Shown here piece by piece: positions 17,801 through 25,926 of a DNA stretch of 64,000 bases (positions within the stretch are counted from its first letter, which is position 1; the number at the start of each line of letters is the position of its first letter). Origin of the DNA: Aquisphaera giovannonii (lineage in GTDB: Bacteria; Planctomycetota; Planctomycetia; Isosphaerales; Isosphaeraceae). The translations under genes and the position numbers were made by a program. The notes beneath the pieces are model-generated. The model was given only the letters and a program-made list of their open reading frames with translations. It had not been told where the DNA came from and ran no database searches. The DNA lies in contig NZ_CP042997.1 in NCBI RefSeq assembly GCF_008087625.1, positions 3,472,001-3,536,000 of the forward strand. The letters run 5' to 3'.

Positions 17801-19090
17801 CGAATGGTTGGGCGTCGGCCCGTTGCCGAGGTTGATGCCGAGCCCCGCGTTGTCGTGGATCGAGTTGAAGAGGATCGCGTTACCGGCGACCAGCCCGACC
17901 AGCTGCACCCCGGCGCCCACCGCGCCCGTCCCGTTGAAGGCGATGATGTTCCCCGATCCGGCGGTGGACCCGCCCACGCTGTTCCCCTCCGAGCCCAGCG
18001 TCACGCCGTTGACGCCGTTGCCGAGGGGGACGAGCCCGCTGGAATCGGTGCCGATCGCGTTCCCGAAGATCCGGTTGCCGCCCAGGGCGCCGAAGGTCTC
18101 CACGCCGCTGCCGAGGTTCCCGCCGATGACGTTGCCGACGCCGGGCTCGATCCCGCCGATCTGGTTGCCCCCCGCGCCGTTGAGCCGGATGCCGTCCTTC
18201 CGGTTGCCCAGCGCCGCGCGGCCGTCGGCCGTCGTGCCGATGAAGTTGCCGAGGAGCTGGTTGGAGGCGGCCCCCGAGTCGAGGCCGATGCCGTCCTGAA
18301 GGTTGCCGGAGACGACATTCCTCGCCGAGGAGACGAGCCCGCCGACGCTGTTCCCCGCCGCCCCCCAGAGGACGATCCCGCTCCCCCCGTTGCCCAGCGC
18401 GCCAAGGCCGCCCGCCGCCGTCCCGACCAGGTTCCCTTGGACGACGTTGGCGGAGGACGTCGACGCGACGACGGCGATCGTCACGCCGTTGCCGAGGTTC
18501 CCCGAGATCAGGTTCCCGTCGCGGGCCGCGGTGCCGCCGATGGTATTCGCGGAGGCGTCCTCCAGGAGGATGCCCACCCGATTCGGCCGCGCCGACTGTC
18601 CCGTCTCGTCCGTCCCCAGGTAGTTGCCCTGGATCACGTTGCCGTCGGAACGCTGGACGCGAATCCCGGCGCCCGAGAAGCCGCCGATCGCCAAACCTCG
18701 GATGATGCTCCCGCCGGCCTCCAGCACCAGCCCATCGCCCTGGGCGCCCGGGGCGGAGCCGTCGATCCGGATGAGGGGCTGCCCTGCATATCCCGGCTGG
18801 GTCGTCCCGTCGATCGTGACCGATCGGGTGATCGACGGCAGCGGGCTGGTCGGCGAGATCCGCTGGACCCCGTCCCCCGGCAGGTCGAACCGGATCGTGT
18901 CCCCGCCGCCTCCGGCGTCCGCCTGGAGGATCGCCCACCGCAACGAGCCGGCGTCCAGGTCGTCGGCCACCCGCTGGACGACGAACGTCGCCAGCAGGAG
19001 CCGAGACTCCATGCGTTCAACGGCAACCCGCGCCCGCCTCATCCTCGGGGGGCCGAGCCGAAATTCAGGTCCGCTCGTCTTGCGGGACAT
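14846..19090 (-). CDS. Giant secreted beta-helix / DUF11 / Calx-beta protein with LEPR-XLL-type N-terminus
   Basis: A 1414-residue extracellular protein. The N-terminus (basic, then VERMESRLLLATF, residues 24-36) is the planctomycete LEPR-XLL sorting signal. Next come right-handed beta-helix repeats (about 60-430) with recurring NxIxGNxIGTD units, as in polysaccharide-acting or adhesive helices. At least four DUF11-type repeats (about 545-1035) carry the motif AxNxGxSxATxV. A Calx-beta domain (about 1045-1150) and an Ig-like unit with ITVRFSEPL follow, and the C-terminus is basic and Ala-rich. No catalytic residues are evident, so adhesion or surface structure is the likeliest role. Base composition matches its neighbours. 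Confidence 0.9.
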   Translation of the reverse strand: MSRKTSGPEFRLGPPRMRRARVAVERMESRLLLATFVVQRVADDLDAGSLRWAILQADAGGGGDTIRFDLPGDGVQRISPTSPLPSITRSVTIDGTTQPGYAGQPLIRIDGSAPGAQGDGLVLEAGGSIIRGLAIGGFSGAGIRVQRSDGNVIQGNYLGTDETGQSARPNRVGILLEDASANTIGGTAARDGNLISGNLGNGVTIAVVASTSSANVVQGNLVGTAAGGLGALGNGGSGIVLWGAAGNSVGGLVSSARNVVSGNLQDGIGLDSGAASNQLLGNFIGTTADGRAALGNRKDGIRLNGAGGNQIGGIEPGVGNVIGGNLGSGVETFGALGGNRIFGNAIGTDSSGLVPLGNGVNGVTLGSEGNSVGGSTAGSGNIIAFNGTGAVGAGVQLVGLVAGNAILFNSIHDNAGLGINLGNGPTPNHSPGMIMGPNDFQNYPVLSAAATDGATLSAAGTLDAARSSSYTIQLFGSPTPDPSGFGEGAVFLGSKSVTTDSMGRATFNFGLPSTIQPGMVLSATATDSGGNTSEFSPDLVIRAMADLSVSVAANPSPAYPGAALTYTITISNKSQATAHNVVLTNSLPLGLAGLSVTSATGVSTALAGRVLTATMAQLPGGASTTITVSATVAAAPGTSLVDTATVTLAEPDPDPADNAATATVPVLAVADVSLSGSPLPGGVRLGSTFPVTFVASNAGTTPATGVVLAVPIGPGFAFVSGGSTPGTASFAGGVVSVDLGTLDAGSSATIQILLRAVAVGESDIQGTLTTDDIDPTPDDHAASVPVDVVPSSWLNLGLSMPSGTSHQGDLFTYSVSVTNIGPSDATGVTLALPLAPGLKPISATSTLGAAPVLEDDGSYRAAIGMIPYQGTVTITIQLRLDLPVDSVPANYTLSAAVAADDFDPGTGAGTISAPLVVEPADDLSVGLALASPAARVGDPITLAGTVTNAGPSDATDARLRIPLPPNVSFVRADAGGRRFDYDGASGVLDLSLGTMSPGESVTFSVTLLAQSPGPATWTASVSGTPYDLQTANNAAAASVDIQDAPGTLCLASTSLTVPETAGYAVFPVVRTLGTLEGASIHYWTGGGNATPGVDYTPISGILTFAAGQTVANVVVPVLANPHDRTDEYVTLTFDSPGVGVAWDGPTTATLHIVDTDPDNTPPAVADVRWYGPANAIDRITVRFSEPLVAAMADNPGAYMLADLGTSGRPSPGDATLVGLAMPTYDPSTSTVTLVPAQPLAAGHFYRILVAGTGGAAITDLAGNPLAGSSTGIPGTNYTALFGRGTTLKYYDGGGNLVTIKAQRGGFLDLLRSATGQGLSLRLQGGIPGRTVLTGSVGRGNRPQGGTTTLEDVEGLGQFGQVRVNMSARTFLVKQTPFLARNSKALAAPAATAPTPRHPARAKAKLAARVAPKRR

Positions 19091-19386
19091 TCGATGCCGC
19101 TCTGGTGGTGTCAGTCCGCCCGATCGCGAGCTACGGTCATTAAACCGGCATGCATCATCCGCGGTATCGCGGCAATCAATCCGAAATTTATCATACTCGA
19201 CGTCGATGCAACGAGTCGAGGACGATCCCGCGCTGTCAAAGCCCCACCATGACAGCCACGGATACTACGTTTCAGGTACGCAATTCTCGGATCGACCTTT
19301 CGGAATTCCAATGCAATCACACATGAAGAGTGCGTGACGAACGGCTCCTCGATCGCCGTGAGAGAGGCGGCATGGCGGCGGGCGGT

Positions 19387-20553
19387 TCAGGAGAGGGGCG
19401 AGGATGCCGGTGCCGGCAGGTGGTAGAGCATCACGTAGATGACGACGCCGGTGACGGAGACGTACATCCAGATCGGGAATGTGACCGCCGCGGCGCGTGC
19501 GTGGGCGGCGAAGAGGCCGCGGAGGGCCCGGTTGAGGCTGACCAGCACCAGGGGGACGACGCCGAATGTGGCCAGGAGGGTGTGGGAGAGCAGGATGCTG
19601 AGGTAAAGCCAGCGCATCGCGCCGGCGCCACGGAACGCGACGCTGCCGGCCTGGTAGTGGTAGGTGAGGTAGCAGCCCAGGAAGATGGCCGAGGTCACGA
19701 CGGCCGCCACCATGCAGAAGACGTGGCCGCGGACCGCCGGGACATGCAGGATCGGGGACGCGGGGGAGGGGGCCGAGTCGGGCCCGGAATCCCGGCCGGT
19801 CCCCGCCACGTCCCGGAGGCGGCGACGGCGGATGAGGCTCCACCCGGTCAGCAGGAGGAGGGCGCAGAGCCCGTTGAGGCTGGCGTTGACCGCGGGCAGC
19901 GCGCGGAGCCAGGCCGGCGCCGCCCGCCGCTTCGCCTGGGAGACGACCGCTTCCACCGCGGTGGGGTCGTTGGAATCGAACAGGCCGACGATCCGGCCGC
20001 GGTCCACGAGCGCCAGTCGGCTGCTGTGGGCGATCATCTCGACCTTCCCGTCGGCCGTCGGGACGGGGTTCGGATCCACCATCACGCTCAGCTTGAAGCG
20101 GGATTGGATCAGGTCATAGATCCGATCCCTGTCCCCCGTAAGGAACCACCAGCGACGGGGGTCGGCGTCGAACCGCTTCGCATACTCGTCCAGGACGGCG
20201 GGCGTGTCGTACTCCGGGTCGACGGACAGGCTGACGAGCAGGACGTCCGTCCCGGCCAGCTTGTCCTGGATGCCCTTCATGATCGAGCTGATCTTCGGGC
20301 ACTGCAGCGGGCATCGGGTGAAGATGAACGAGACGATCCCCACCCGGTTCGCCAGGTCCGCGTCGGTGACCTCCCGCCCGGACCGCTCCAGGAGGCGGAA
20401 CGGGCCGACACTCTCGGTCGATTCTCCCAGGTCCTCGGCCGCGCGCCGGGAAGGCGGGGCGAGGCCGGTGGCGGCCAGCACGATGGCGGCGGAGCCGAGA
20501 AAGGTCCCCAGGACGATCAGGATTCCGCGGCGGTAGAAGCGGGAGAGTTCCAT
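19387..20553 (-). CDS. SCO1/SenC copper chaperone fused to DUF420 membrane protein
   Basis: A 388-residue fusion of two cytochrome oxidase assembly factors. Residues 1-30 form a signal anchor. The thioredoxin-like SCO domain (about 48-205) holds copper ligands Cys81 and Cys85 (CPLQC) and His176 (IAHSS). A membrane helix near 225 is followed by a DUF420 region (about 265-388) with four helices and conserved His residues (HVPAVRGHVFC, YHYQAG, SHTLLATFG). SCO loads the CuA centre of subunit II, and DUF420 (CtaM-like) proteins help heme-copper oxidase maturation. Last gene of the oxidase operon, 31 bases after subunit IV. Confidence 0.92.
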   Translation of the reverse strand: MELSRFYRRGILIVLGTFLGSAAIVLAATGLAPPSRRAAEDLGESTESVGPFRLLERSGREVTDADLANRVGIVSFIFTRCPLQCPKISSIMKGIQDKLAGTDVLLVSLSVDPEYDTPAVLDEYAKRFDADPRRWWFLTGDRDRIYDLIQSRFKLSVMVDPNPVPTADGKVEMIAHSSRLALVDRGRIVGLFDSNDPTAVEAVVSQAKRRAAPAWLRALPAVNASLNGLCALLLLTGWSLIRRRRLRDVAGTGRDSGPDSAPSPASPILHVPAVRGHVFCMVAAVVTSAIFLGCYLTYHYQAGSVAFRGAGAMRWLYLSILLSHTLLATFGVVPLVLVSLNRALRGLFAAHARAAAVTFPIWMYVSVTGVVIYVMLYHLPAPASSPLS

Positions 20554-20584
20554 GAATCCAGGATATCAGGTAGGACCGGACGAT

Positions 20585-21025
20585 TTAACCGCGAGAGGTC
20601 TCGGCCGGGACATTCGCCCCCAGCAGGATCGGCTGCGCCTCCCCGGCGCCGGGCCGCGGGGCGGAGATGCTCATGGCCTCTTCCTCGTCCAACGGGTCCT
20701 CCGAGGACGACCTGAGCCCGATGTCCGGGCCCAGCGCGAGCGTGAGGAAGACGGCCAGGACGCAGGCCGGGATGATCATCAGGTAGACCCACTTCTTCTC
20801 GAACTTCAGGTGCATGAAGAACCAGCCGACCAGCCCCGCCTTGACGAGCGCCATGGACAGCAGCCCGAGCAGCAGCAGGGCGAAGTGGTCCTTCACCAGC
20901 ATCGCGTAGAAGTACTCGAGGAGCGTCAACCCCGCGAGCGCCGCCCAGACCTTCATGTAGGGCGCGTGGGACTCGACCTGGAGCTCCTCGGCCATCTCGG
21001 GAGTCAGGCTCTGGGGATCGGCCAT
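20585..21025 (-). CDS. Cytochrome c oxidase subunit IV family protein
   Basis: A 146-residue protein with three membrane helices (about 28-47, 50-70 and 80-98) and the typical FFMHLKFEKKW motif between the last two. It stabilises the bacterial heme-copper oxidase. The C-terminal 50 residues form an acidic, Pro/Gly-rich tail longer than usual. The ATG at 21025 is preceded by AAGGAG at 7 bases. It lies 25 bases after subunit III and 31 before the SCO fusion. Confidence 0.88.
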   Translation of the reverse strand: MADPQSLTPEMAEELQVESHAPYMKVWAALAGLTLLEYFYAMLVKDHFALLLLGLLSMALVKAGLVGWFFMHLKFEKKWVYLMIIPACVLAVFLTLALGPDIGLRSSSEDPLDEEEAMSISAPRPGAGEAQPILLGANVPAETSRG

Positions 21026-21050
21026 GATTCGGCTCCTTCGGGCTCGAGGG

Positions 21051-22019
21051 TCAGACGAGGTAGACGATCGTGAAGAGGATGATCCAGACGAGGTCGACGA
21101 AGTGCCAGTAGAGCCCGGCGTACTCGATCGTGTGGTAGTTCGTCGGGCCGTACGCACCCATGAGAGATCGGAGGAAGACGAGGATCAGGGTGATGACGCC
21201 GCCGGTCACGTGGAGGCCGTGGAACCCCGTCATCGTGAAGAAGCAGGAGGCGAACAGGCTCACCCACGGGCGGAAATGGCCCGTGGGGCTGATGCCCGGC
21301 GGGTAGTGCCGGCCGATCATGAGTTCGTAATACTCATAGACCTGGACGCCCAGGAAGAAGCTCCCGAAGGCGATCGTCAGCCCGAGGTAGGCCAGGCTCT
21401 TCCCCTTCTTGCCCTGCTGGATCGCCGAGAGCGAGAGGACCATCGTCACGGACGAGCAGATCAGGACGAATGTGTTGAACGCGGTGAGGTTGATGCTGAG
21501 GGGATTCGTCAGGTCGTCGTAGGGCTTGGGCCAGTCGTGCGTGACGACACCCTCGACGGCCGCCGCCGCGCCCAGGTTGGCGAGGCCGGCGGCGAGCGAA
21601 TCGGCCTTCTCCTTCGTCAGGTGGTTCACGACCATCGGCTCGCCCGCCGCGGCCTCGGTGACGATCTCATGGGCCTCTTCCGCGTTCACCTCGGGATTCG
21701 CGGAGCGGACGAGCTGGGCGGCGGCCTCGGGGTCGGACGCCCGAGACCGGAGGACGACCCCGTAGGTGCCGTCGATCTCCTTGAAGCTCGTGGTGGGGGC
21801 GTACAGGTTCGTGTACGAGGTCCTCGGGCTGCCGGCCCGGAGGACGATGTAAGAGCCGATCAGGCCCGTGAAGAACATGACCTCGGTGGCGAGGAAGAGC
21901 CACATGGCCACCTTGCCCGGCGTCACCGGGGCCTGGTGGTCGTGGTGATGGGCGACGGCCGGGGCCGGCCCGTGGGCCGGGCTCGGGGTCGCGGGCGGCG
22001 TCGCGGTCGCGTCGGCCAT
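21051..22019 (-). CDS. coxC: Cytochrome c oxidase subunit III with soluble insert
   Basis: A 322-residue five-helix subunit III: helices at about 37-61, 177-200, 208-232, 248-280 and 297-322. The N-terminal tail is His-rich (HHHDH, residues 24-28). The loop between helices 1 and 2 is about 115 residues instead of the usual few. Residues 101-158 of it follow the pattern of the ribosomal L7/L12 C-terminal domain (EEAHEIV, then LTKEKADSLAAGLANLGA). Membrane topology puts this loop in the periplasm. Family residues near FGSFFLGVQVYEY and GFHGLHV are intact, so the subunit should be functional. It lies 51 bases after heme O synthase. Confidence 0.93.
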   Translation of the reverse strand: MADATATPPATPSPAHGPAPAVAHHHDHQAPVTPGKVAMWLFLATEVMFFTGLIGSYIVLRAGSPRTSYTNLYAPTTSFKEIDGTYGVVLRSRASDPEAAAQLVRSANPEVNAEEAHEIVTEAAAGEPMVVNHLTKEKADSLAAGLANLGAAAAVEGVVTHDWPKPYDDLTNPLSINLTAFNTFVLICSSVTMVLSLSAIQQGKKGKSLAYLGLTIAFGSFFLGVQVYEYYELMIGRHYPPGISPTGHFRPWVSLFASCFFTMTGFHGLHVTGGVITLILVFLRSLMGAYGPTNYHTIEYAGLYWHFVDLVWIILFTIVYLV

Positions 22020-22070
22020 CGTGGTCTCCCTCGGGTCGAAGGCGTCGGGCGGCCGGGGACGTGCGGGTCC

Positions 22071-23000
22071 TCAGGCCGGGGGGTTCAGCACCAGCAGGAG
22101 CAGCACCAGGGGCAAGTACAGGAACGACATCCGCAGCAATCGCCGGGCCCCCGCGTCCGAGACGCCGGCCCAGAACCGGACGGCCGCGGCGAGGTACGCC
22201 AGGCTCAGGAGCAGCGCCCCCGTGAAGTACACGTGGCCGGCCAGCCCGATCATCGTCGGCAGCAGGCTCGCCGGGACGAGCGAGAGGGCGTAGAGCGTCG
22301 CCTGCCGGGCGGTGATCGAGCCGTCCGGGTCCACGTTCGGCAGCATCCGCATCCCGCCGCGGGCGTAGTCCTCGCGGTAGAGCCAGGCGATCGCCAGGAA
22401 GTGCGGGAACTGCCATAAGAAGACGATCAGGAAGAGCGCGAACGCCTCCATGCCGATCGTCCCGGTGGAGGCCGCCCAGCCGATGACCGGGGGCAGGGCC
22501 CCCGGGATGGCGCCGATGGCCGTGTTGAGGGTCGTCCGCGGCTTCAGGGGGGTGTAGACGAGCACGTACATCGCCAGCGTCGTGCCGGCGACGGCCGCCG
22601 CGGGCACGTTCGCCCCGGCCAGGAGCAGGGCCATCCCGGCGCAGCCGAGGACGGCGCCGAGGATCGAGGCCTCGCGCGGGGAGACCCTCTTCCGCGGCAG
22701 GGCCCGGTTGGCCGTCCGCCGCATCCGGGCGTCGCGGGCCCGCTCCATCCACTGGTTGAGGCAGCTCGCGCTGGCGGCGACCAGGCCGGTCCCGACCAGC
22801 GTGGACAGGAGCGTGGCGGGGTGCGGGCCGCCGCGGGCGCCGAGCACGTAGCCGACGACGACCGTGATCAGGACCATGAACACGATGCGAGGCTTGGTGA
22901 GCGAGGCGTAGTCGCGGGCCCGCCCGGAGATCGCGGCGAGCGCGGATTCGTGGGCGGGCGGTGCGATGTCGGACTGGCTGATGGTCGCCGCCGGTTTCAA
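22071..23000 (-). CDS. ctaB: Protoheme IX farnesyltransferase (heme O synthase)
   Basis: Transfers a farnesyl group to heme B, giving heme O for the oxidase. A UbiA-type membrane prenyltransferase of 309 residues with the Asp-rich motif NQWMERARDARMRRT, the conserved YTPLKPRTTLNTAIGAIPGALPP and the second acidic loop REDYARGGMRML. It starts with TTG at 23000, whose TG is shared with the TGA stop of ctaA (TTGA overlap). GGAGG sits 7 bases before that TTG. This overlap implies translational coupling of the two heme-modifying enzymes. Confidence 0.95.
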   Translation of the reverse strand: MKPAATISQSDIAPPAHESALAAISGRARDYASLTKPRIVFMVLITVVVGYVLGARGGPHPATLLSTLVGTGLVAASASCLNQWMERARDARMRRTANRALPRKRVSPREASILGAVLGCAGMALLLAGANVPAAAVAGTTLAMYVLVYTPLKPRTTLNTAIGAIPGALPPVIGWAASTGTIGMEAFALFLIVFLWQFPHFLAIAWLYREDYARGGMRMLPNVDPDGSITARQATLYALSLVPASLLPTMIGLAGHVYFTGALLLSLAYLAAAVRFWAGVSDAGARRLLRMSFLYLPLVLLLLVLNPPA

Positions 23001-23998
23001 GCGAGGGCCTCCAAATTGGCCGCGGGCTTCGTACCGGCGGTCGTGGGGTGGGGGATCCGGGCCTCCGGGGCCACCGCCGCACCTTCCAGGTGGCGGGTCG
23101 CGCGGAGGGCCAGGACGACGGTCGCCGCGAGCAGGAGGGCCGCATTCGTCTGGTGGCCGGTGCGGATGAGGGCTTCGTAGAAGGTGACCGGCCGGGGCAC
23201 GCCGCCGAAGGGGAGCAGGTAGATGAGCGCCGCGATGCCGAGGGCCACCTGCATCCAGACCGCCAGGACCAGCCCTCGGGCCGGCCAGGCGAGCTCGGGG
23301 AGGTCCGCCTTGGCCCGGTAGGCGACGACGCCGATCCAGGTCGCATGCCCCAGCACCGCCAGCGCGATCAGGCCGTGGACGGCCAGGGACTCGATCGTCC
23401 CGAAGTGCCGCAGCCAGGCGCCCGCGGCGATCTGGGCGGACACCAGGGCCAGCATCGCCCGGGACCGCGGCCTCAGCCGCCATCGGTCGACGACCGGCGG
23501 GCGGCCCTCCAGCCAGTCGCGGCCCGTCACCACGGCGAGGGCGACCATCAGGCCGAAGAAGGCCTGCCCCGTGCATCCGTGGACGGCGGCCAGCAGCGTG
23601 GACACCTGCGTGACCCGGGTGCCGCCGAGGATGCCCTGGGTGACGACCAGCACCAGGGCCAGGGCGCCCAGGCCCTTGACCCATCCCCGACGCTCGAACA
23701 GGAACAGCCAGGCCATCAGGCCGATGGTCGCCATCCCCACGGCGGCCCCGTAGAGCCGGTGGGTGTGCTCCAGCTTGACGCCGAAGGGGGCGTTGAAGAA
23801 GTCGTACAGGAACATGTTCATGCCGAACGTCGTCGGCCAGTCGGGGACCGCCAGGCCGACGCGGTAGGTGGTGACGGAGCCGCCCACGAACAGCAGGGGC
23901 AGGGTGAACAGGGCGGCGAGTGCCGCCAGGTAGTGGGGGCTCCGTCGGTAGGCGGGGGCTTCAATCGGGCGGGGGTCGATCGGTTTCTCGCGGTTCAT
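22997..23998 (-). CDS. ctaA: Heme A synthase (COX15/CtaA)
   Basis: Oxidises the methyl group of heme O to give heme A. The 333-residue protein has eight predicted membrane helices and two pairs of His ligands: LEHTHRLYG, AAVHGCTGQ, SLAVHGLIALAVLGH and RTGHQTNAALL. Conserved PDWPTTFG and ThrGlnGlyIleLeuGlyGlyThrArgVal motifs are present. It ends in a 4-base overlap with ctaB and starts 55 bases after subunit I. Confidence 0.95.
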   Translation of the reverse strand: MNREKPIDPRPIEAPAYRRSPHYLAALAALFTLPLLFVGGSVTTYRVGLAVPDWPTTFGMNMFLYDFFNAPFGVKLEHTHRLYGAAVGMATIGLMAWLFLFERRGWVKGLGALALVLVVTQGILGGTRVTQVSTLLAAVHGCTGQAFFGLMVALAVVTGRDWLEGRPPVVDRWRLRPRSRAMLALVSAQIAAGAWLRHFGTIESLAVHGLIALAVLGHATWIGVVAYRAKADLPELAWPARGLVLAVWMQVALGIAALIYLLPFGGVPRPVTFYEALIRTGHQTNAALLLAATVVLALRATRHLEGAAVAPEARIPHPTTAGTKPAANLEALA

Positions 23999-24053
23999 CT
24001 CGGGGTCGCGGGCAGGGGGGCCGCGTCCGGGGGACGCGGCGGACGAATCGGGG

Positions 24054-25922
24054 TCAGGCCATCACGGGGTCGAGCACGATGCCGGGCGGCAGGGGCTCGG
24101 TCTGGGGCAGGAAGTCCTGCTCCACCCCGGGCACGCTGTACTCGTAGGGCGGATGGTAGACGGTCGGGATCCGGGCGAAGTTGTAATGGGGCGGGGGGGA
24201 GGAGGTGCCCCACTCCAGGGTGTTCGCGTGCCAGGGGTTCACCGGGGCCTTCGGGCCCAGGAACAGGCTCGCGAGGAAATTATACGCGAAGATGAGCTGG
24301 GAAAGCCCCAGCAGGAAGGCGTTGATCGTCATGAACTGGTTCATGCCGATCACGCCGGCGCGGTTCAGGTACTCGTAGACGAGCGGGTCGGCGATCCGGC
24401 GGGGATGGCCGTGCATCCCGATGATGTGCATCAGGAAGAAGGTGCCGTTGAAGAAGACGAAGGTGAGGAAGAAGTGGATCAGCCCCAGCCGCTCGCTCAT
24501 CATCCGGCCGAACATCTTGGGGTACCAGTAATAGATCGCCGCGAAGATGCCGAAGGTGCTGCCGCCGAAGAGCACATAGTGGATGTGGCCGACGATGAAG
24601 TAGGTGTCGTGGATGAGGATGTCCACCGGGGTGGCGGCCATGAAGATGCCGGAGAGGCCGCCGATGATGAACATCGCCACGAAGGCCATCGCGTTGAGCA
24701 TGGCGGACGTGTACTGGATCCGGCCGCCCCACATCGTCCCCAGCCAGTTGAAGACCTTGATGGCCGAGGGGAGCGCGATCATCATCGTCGAGAGCATGAA
24801 CGTCGCCCCCAGGGCGGGGTTCATGCCCGACTGGAACATGTGGTGCCCCCAGACGATGAATCCGAGCCCGGCGATCCCGGCGATGGCGATCACCATCGGC
24901 TTGTAGCCGAACAGCGGCTTCCGCGAGAAGGTCGCGATCACGTCGGAGACCATGCCCATGGCCGGCAGGATCATGATGTAGACCGCCGGGTGGGAGTAGA
25001 ACCAGAAGAGGTGCTGCCAAAGCAGGGGGCCGCCGCCGCCGACCACCGGCGGCGAGTTCGCCACCTGCCAGCCCACCGGGCTGAAGAAGTTCGTCCCCGC
25101 CGTCCGGTCGAGGAGCTGCATGATCAGGGCCGAGGTCAGCACGGGCAGGGCGAACGCCTGGAGGATGGCGGTGATGAACATCGCCCAGACCGTCATCGGC
25201 ATCCGGAACATCCGCATCCCGGGTGCGCGGAGCATGACGATCGTCGTGATGTAATTGATCGACCCCATCAGCGAGGAGACGCCGGCGAACAGCAGGGCCA
25301 TCAGCCAGAAGGTCTGCCCGTTGAGGGAGCCGGGCGTGGCCCACTTGGCGATCGACAGGATCGGGTAGCCCGTCCAGCCTGCCTCCGACGAGCCGCCCTC
25401 GACGAAGAACGAGTAGGTGATCAGGACGAACGCCGGCCACATGAACCAGTACGAGAACATGTTCAGCTTCGGGAATGCCATGTCCCGGGCGCCGATCATG
25501 AGGGGGATCAGGAAGTTGCCGAAGGCGCCGGTCAGCAGCGGGATGATCACGAAGAAGATCATGATCGTCGCGTGCATGGTGAACAGCTTGTTGTAGAACT
25601 CCGGCGGCATCTGGTAGCCGAGGCTGGGCGACGACCAGAGGGCGGAGCCCAGGATCGGCAGCGGCTTCCACGGCCAGGCGAGCTGCCAGCGGATGGCCAT
25701 GGCCAGCAGGCCGCCCAGGACGAAGAAGATCAGCCCCGAGAACAGGAACTGGATCCCGATGATCTTGTGGTCCTGGGAGAAGACGTACTTCGTCAGGAAG
25801 TGGGACGGCGCCGGGTGGATGTGGTCGTGGCCGTGGCCGTGCTCGCGGGCGTGCCCGCGGCCCGGGTCGGTCGCCTGGGGCGCCGGGCCGCCGGGGTCGG
25901 AGCCGATCGATTCGGTGCTCAT
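24054..25922 (-). CDS. ctaD: Cytochrome c oxidase subunit I (heme-copper oxidase, aa3 type)
   Basis: The catalytic subunit that reduces oxygen and pumps protons. 622 residues with twelve canonical helices. The low-spin heme ligand His is in TMHATIMIF. CuB and active-site His-Tyr lie in QHLFWFYSHPAVYIMILP, with the HH pair in WGHHMFQSG and heme a3/heme a ligands in DTYFIVGHIHYVLFG. The D-channel entry residue is less clear and the N-terminal 45 residues are His-rich (HGHDHIHPAPSH), as also seen in subunit III. Starts 4 bases after the subunit II stop. Confidence 0.97.
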   Translation of the reverse strand: MSTESIGSDPGGPAPQATDPGRGHAREHGHGHDHIHPAPSHFLTKYVFSQDHKIIGIQFLFSGLIFFVLGGLLAMAIRWQLAWPWKPLPILGSALWSSPSLGYQMPPEFYNKLFTMHATIMIFFVIIPLLTGAFGNFLIPLMIGARDMAFPKLNMFSYWFMWPAFVLITYSFFVEGGSSEAGWTGYPILSIAKWATPGSLNGQTFWLMALLFAGVSSLMGSINYITTIVMLRAPGMRMFRMPMTVWAMFITAILQAFALPVLTSALIMQLLDRTAGTNFFSPVGWQVANSPPVVGGGGPLLWQHLFWFYSHPAVYIMILPAMGMVSDVIATFSRKPLFGYKPMVIAIAGIAGLGFIVWGHHMFQSGMNPALGATFMLSTMMIALPSAIKVFNWLGTMWGGRIQYTSAMLNAMAFVAMFIIGGLSGIFMAATPVDILIHDTYFIVGHIHYVLFGGSTFGIFAAIYYWYPKMFGRMMSERLGLIHFFLTFVFFNGTFFLMHIIGMHGHPRRIADPLVYEYLNRAGVIGMNQFMTINAFLLGLSQLIFAYNFLASLFLGPKAPVNPWHANTLEWGTSSPPPHYNFARIPTVYHPPYEYSVPGVEQDFLPQTEPLPPGIVLDPVMA

Positions 25923-25926
25923 CCGC

